DNA of 64,000 nucleotides. It comes from FEN-1219 sp964503125. Its GTDB lineage: Bacteria; Pseudomonadota; Gammaproteobacteria; Steroidobacterales; Rariloculaceae. Under the pieces are notes generated by a model, which was not told where the DNA came from, did not search any database, and was given only the letters and a program-made list of their open reading frames with translations. This document shows, one piece after another, positions 62,168-64,000 of this stretch. The DNA lies in contig CAZCZE010000001.1 in assembly GCA_964503125.1 (NCBI GenBank), positions 1 to 64,000 on the forward strand. Direction: 5' to 3'. Made by a program: the position numbers and the translations under genes. Numbering within the stretch: position 1 is the first letter of the stretch; every line of letters begins with the position of its first letter.

Positions 62168-63007
62168 ATGACAACGTTCGCGTCCACACAGTCGTCAGGT
62201 GAGTCGTTCTCTGATATCTCGATCGGTGCAACGAGTCGAATGCGCAGTGGGTGCATCGACGCAACGCTCCCCGCAGCGTGCCCGACCGACAATCTTTTGC
62301 TGGCGGCGCTGCCCACGGGGGAGTATCGAAGGCTGCTGCCGCATCTGGAGCGGGTGCCCCTGCGCTTCGGCAGGCCCCTCTCTGAACCCGGTGAGCGCGT
62401 AATTTATGCCTATTTCCCAACGACCAGTGTCATTTCCCTCCTCACCCCAGTGGAGGGTCACCCTCCGGAGGAAGTAGGCGTTGTGGGTAACGAAGGCATG
62501 ATCGGGGTCTCGCTCCTCCTGGAGGGTGAATCCGCGCGGGGACCGCACCGCGGCACTGTCGTCCAACGCTCCGGTCACGCCTATCGGTTGCGAGCCGAGA
62601 TCCTGGTGAGGGAGTGCCGCGCTAACGTCGAGATGCGCCAGCTGCTGTTGCGCTACACGCAGGCGCTGATCACGCAGATCGCGCAGACCGCGGTCTGTAA
62701 CCGGCATCACAGGGTGGCGCAGCAACTGTGCCGGTGGCTGTTGCTCAGGCTGGACCGGTCGTCGGGCGACGAGCTGCGCACGACCCAGGTACAGATCGCA
62801 GCCCTACTGGGCGTGCGCCGCGAGGGGATAACCGAGGCGGCACGTGACCTCCGGCGGGCCGGGATCATTCGCTGCCGGCGCGGCTCTATTATCGTGCTGG
62901 ACCGATCGGAACTGGAACGACGGGCATGCGAGTGCTACGCAATGATAAGAAAGGAGTATGCTCGACTGCTAGCCAATGGGCGCCGCCGTGACCACCTGGC
63001 TGCATGA
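62168..63007 (+). CDS. Crp/Fnr-family transcription regulator
   Basis: 279 residues. An N-terminal 45 residues of low complexity precede a cNMP-binding-type beta roll (about 45-165: LPHLERVPLRFGRPLSEPGERVIYAYFPTTSVISLL, EEVGVVGNEGMIGVSLLL). A long dimer helix follows (RQLLLRYTQALITQIAQTAVCNRHHRVAQQLCRWLLL), then a winged HTH near 205-245 (TQVQIAALLGVRREGITEAARDLRRAGII). It has neither the Fnr cysteine set nor the Crp cAMP-contact pattern, so the signal is unknown. The PAS gene starts 68 bases downstream. Confidence 0.87.
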   Translation: MTTFASTQSSGESFSDISIGATSRMRSGCIDATLPAACPTDNLLLAALPTGEYRRLLPHLERVPLRFGRPLSEPGERVIYAYFPTTSVISLLTPVEGHPPEEVGVVGNEGMIGVSLLLEGESARGPHRGTVVQRSGHAYRLRAEILVRECRANVEMRQLLLRYTQALITQIAQTAVCNRHHRVAQQLCRWLLLRLDRSSGDELRTTQVQIAALLGVRREGITEAARDLRRAGIIRCRRGSIIVLDRSELERRACECYAMIRKEYARLLANGRRRDHLAA

Positions 63008-63075
63008 CCCACGTGAGCGCCAAACGCTGCAAGCTTGCATCACGCTGTGTTCTGCTCTCGACCACTGGAGCCTAG

Positions 63076-63678
63076 ATGTCGACATCACCCTTTGAAACGA
63101 ACGAGCATGCGCGATTGCGCCGCGACGCCGAAGCGCGCCTCAAAGAAGGCTCTGCCCCGCCAGCGAAAGTCTGGTCGACCGGTGCGAACGCGCTGAGCCT
63201 GCTGTACACGCTGGCGAGCTCGCCGGCGAGCGCTGCCGATGCGCTCAAGCTGCTCCATGAGCTACAGGTTCACCAGGTCGAGCTGGATCTGCAGCATGAG
63301 CAAGTGGAAGCCACTCGGCGTGAGATCGCCGAAGACTTGGCTCGCTACAAGGGACTATACGAAGCCGCGCCGGCAGGCTATTTCAACCTCGACGCCTCAG
63401 GTCACATCCTCGAAGGCAATGTGGCCGGTGCAGAATTGTTCGGACTCCGCCTGGCCGACCTGAACGGTCGCCGTCTCGAGAGCTTGCTGGCGCCAGCCAG
63501 TCGGCCCGTGCTGCTCGAGTTACTGCAAGAGTTGCGCGCAGGCGTCTCCAGAGCCTCCCGTGACGTGCAATCCGGCGGCAGAGGGGCGGAAGCGCTTCGG
63601 GTCGCAGCAAGTGCCGCTCCCGACGGCGCATCATTTCAGCTGGTCTTTGTGCCTCTGACCGATCGCAATCCGAATTGA
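63076..63678 (+). CDS. PAS-domain sensory protein without an output domain
   Basis: 200 residues. A polar N-terminus is followed by a coiled coil (LKLLHELQVHQVELDLQHEQVEATRREIAEDLARYK, about 57-93), a linker usual before PAS domains of histidine kinases. A single PAS domain (about 95-200) carries YEAAPAGYFNLDASGHILEGNVAGAELFGL. No kinase, cyclase or EAL/GGDEF follows before the stop. It may be a stand-alone sensor or a partner of the CheB-type protein encoded next. Confidence 0.8.
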   Translation: MSTSPFETNEHARLRRDAEARLKEGSAPPAKVWSTGANALSLLYTLASSPASAADALKLLHELQVHQVELDLQHEQVEATRREIAEDLARYKGLYEAAPAGYFNLDASGHILEGNVAGAELFGLRLADLNGRRLESLLAPASRPVLLELLQELRAGVSRASRDVQSGGRGAEALRVAASAAPDGASFQLVFVPLTDRNPN

Positions 63679-63764
63679 CGCGCGCCTGAGCCTTACCGAG
63701 CCACCCACCTGGGATTGGCCTCCGGCAGCGTGGAAGTCGACTCCGGTTGAGAGCAAGCTGTCGT

Positions 63765-64000
63765 ATGGCTTCTTCGACGCCTAATTCTCGCCACAGCCCG
63801 GCGCGCGAGACGCGCATCGTGGGGATCGGCGCCTCCGCGGGGGGCCTGGCGGCGCTGGAGCAGTTCCTCGAGCAGGTTCCGCCGAAAAGTGGCCTGGCTT
63901 ACGTCGTGGTGCAGCATCTCGATCCCACGCAAAAGGCCATGTTGGCGGAACTGCTGCAACGCGTCACCGCCATGCGGGTGTATGAAGCCAAGAGAAACAC
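63765..64000 (+). CDS. CheB-type protein-glutamate methylesterase, 5' part (window edge)
   Basis: 79 codons visible, open to the right edge. After a short polar leader, RIVGIGASAGGLAALEQFLEQVP holds the catalytic Ser24 of GASAGG, and YVVVQHLDPTQKAMLAELL holds the active-site His51, as in CheB methylesterase domains. There is no receiver domain before it, which fits the CheB-CheR-PAS hybrid proteins that begin directly with CheB. With the Crp/Fnr and PAS genes upstream it suggests a signalling cluster continuing beyond 64000. Confidence 0.8.
   Translation, partial: MASSTPNSRHSPARETRIVGIGASAGGLAALEQFLEQVPPKSGLAYVVVQHLDPTQKAMLAELLQRVTAMRVYEAKRN

Overview
This is a GC-rich (roughly two-thirds G+C by eye), gene-dense bacterial chromosome segment. 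A diderm proteobacterium is indicated by the end of a TonB-dependent receptor, a tamA-tamB pair, many Sec signal peptides and lipoboxes, and a Na+-pumping oxaloacetate decarboxylase (oadG-oadA-oadB). I infer an aerobic gammaproteobacterium, perhaps Steroidobacterales-like, from recalled family distributions and not from a marker-gene analysis. I see no tRNA, rRNA, CRISPR array, insertion sequence or prophage.

Layout. (1) 1-5934: tail of a TonB-dependent receptor, a strong terminator, and an array of six hairpins whose loops carry GGA motifs. These are followed by a cyclase-like protein, two 2OG-Fe(II) oxygenase genes (one a double-domain fusion), a sulfotransferase and a TPR/GT41 glycosyltransferase. 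(2) 5935-13937: an inverted pair of two-gene units, each an FG-GAP/ASPIC (CRTAC1-type) protein plus a vanadium-dependent haloperoxidase. The FG-GAP genes are near-identical at their 3' ends while the haloperoxidases are diverged. (3) 14124-34615 and on to 35592: mostly housekeeping and stress genes. These are a small secreted protein, glutathionyl-hydroquinone reductase, pirin, an MBL hydrolase, oadGAB, an RNase Z-like MBL protein, a two-domain universal stress protein, gltX, tamA-tamB, a secreted alpha/beta hydrolase, an MFS transporter, a GFA-type enzyme and egtB-egtD for ergothioneine. (4) 35806-57842: a secretome island rich in paralogues. It holds DUF6152-type proteins, a family sharing 'MDGR / GRWEGDTLV' motifs, an S41 peptidase, an MBL protein lacking two canonical zinc histidines, a PQQ-type sugar dehydrogenase, an NHL propeller protein and several lipoproteins. 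It also holds a broken toxin with its intact antitoxin, a decayed secreted-protein gene, and an NfeD-protease/slipin pair. (5) 57955-64000: a MacB/FtsX-type permease, an M20 dipeptidase, a Crp/Fnr regulator, a PAS protein and the start of a CheB-type methylesterase.

How the genes work together: envelope biology dominates. TamA/TamB assemble outer-membrane proteins, the TonB receptor imports a ligand, and more than 20 predicted exported enzymes or binding proteins occupy the periplasm or cell surface. The best candidates for undescribed biology are the GGA-hairpin array at 186-340 (possible CsrA/RsmA sponge), the inverted FG-GAP/haloperoxidase locus that could swap partners by inversion, and the DUF6152/'GRWEGDTLV' secretome island.
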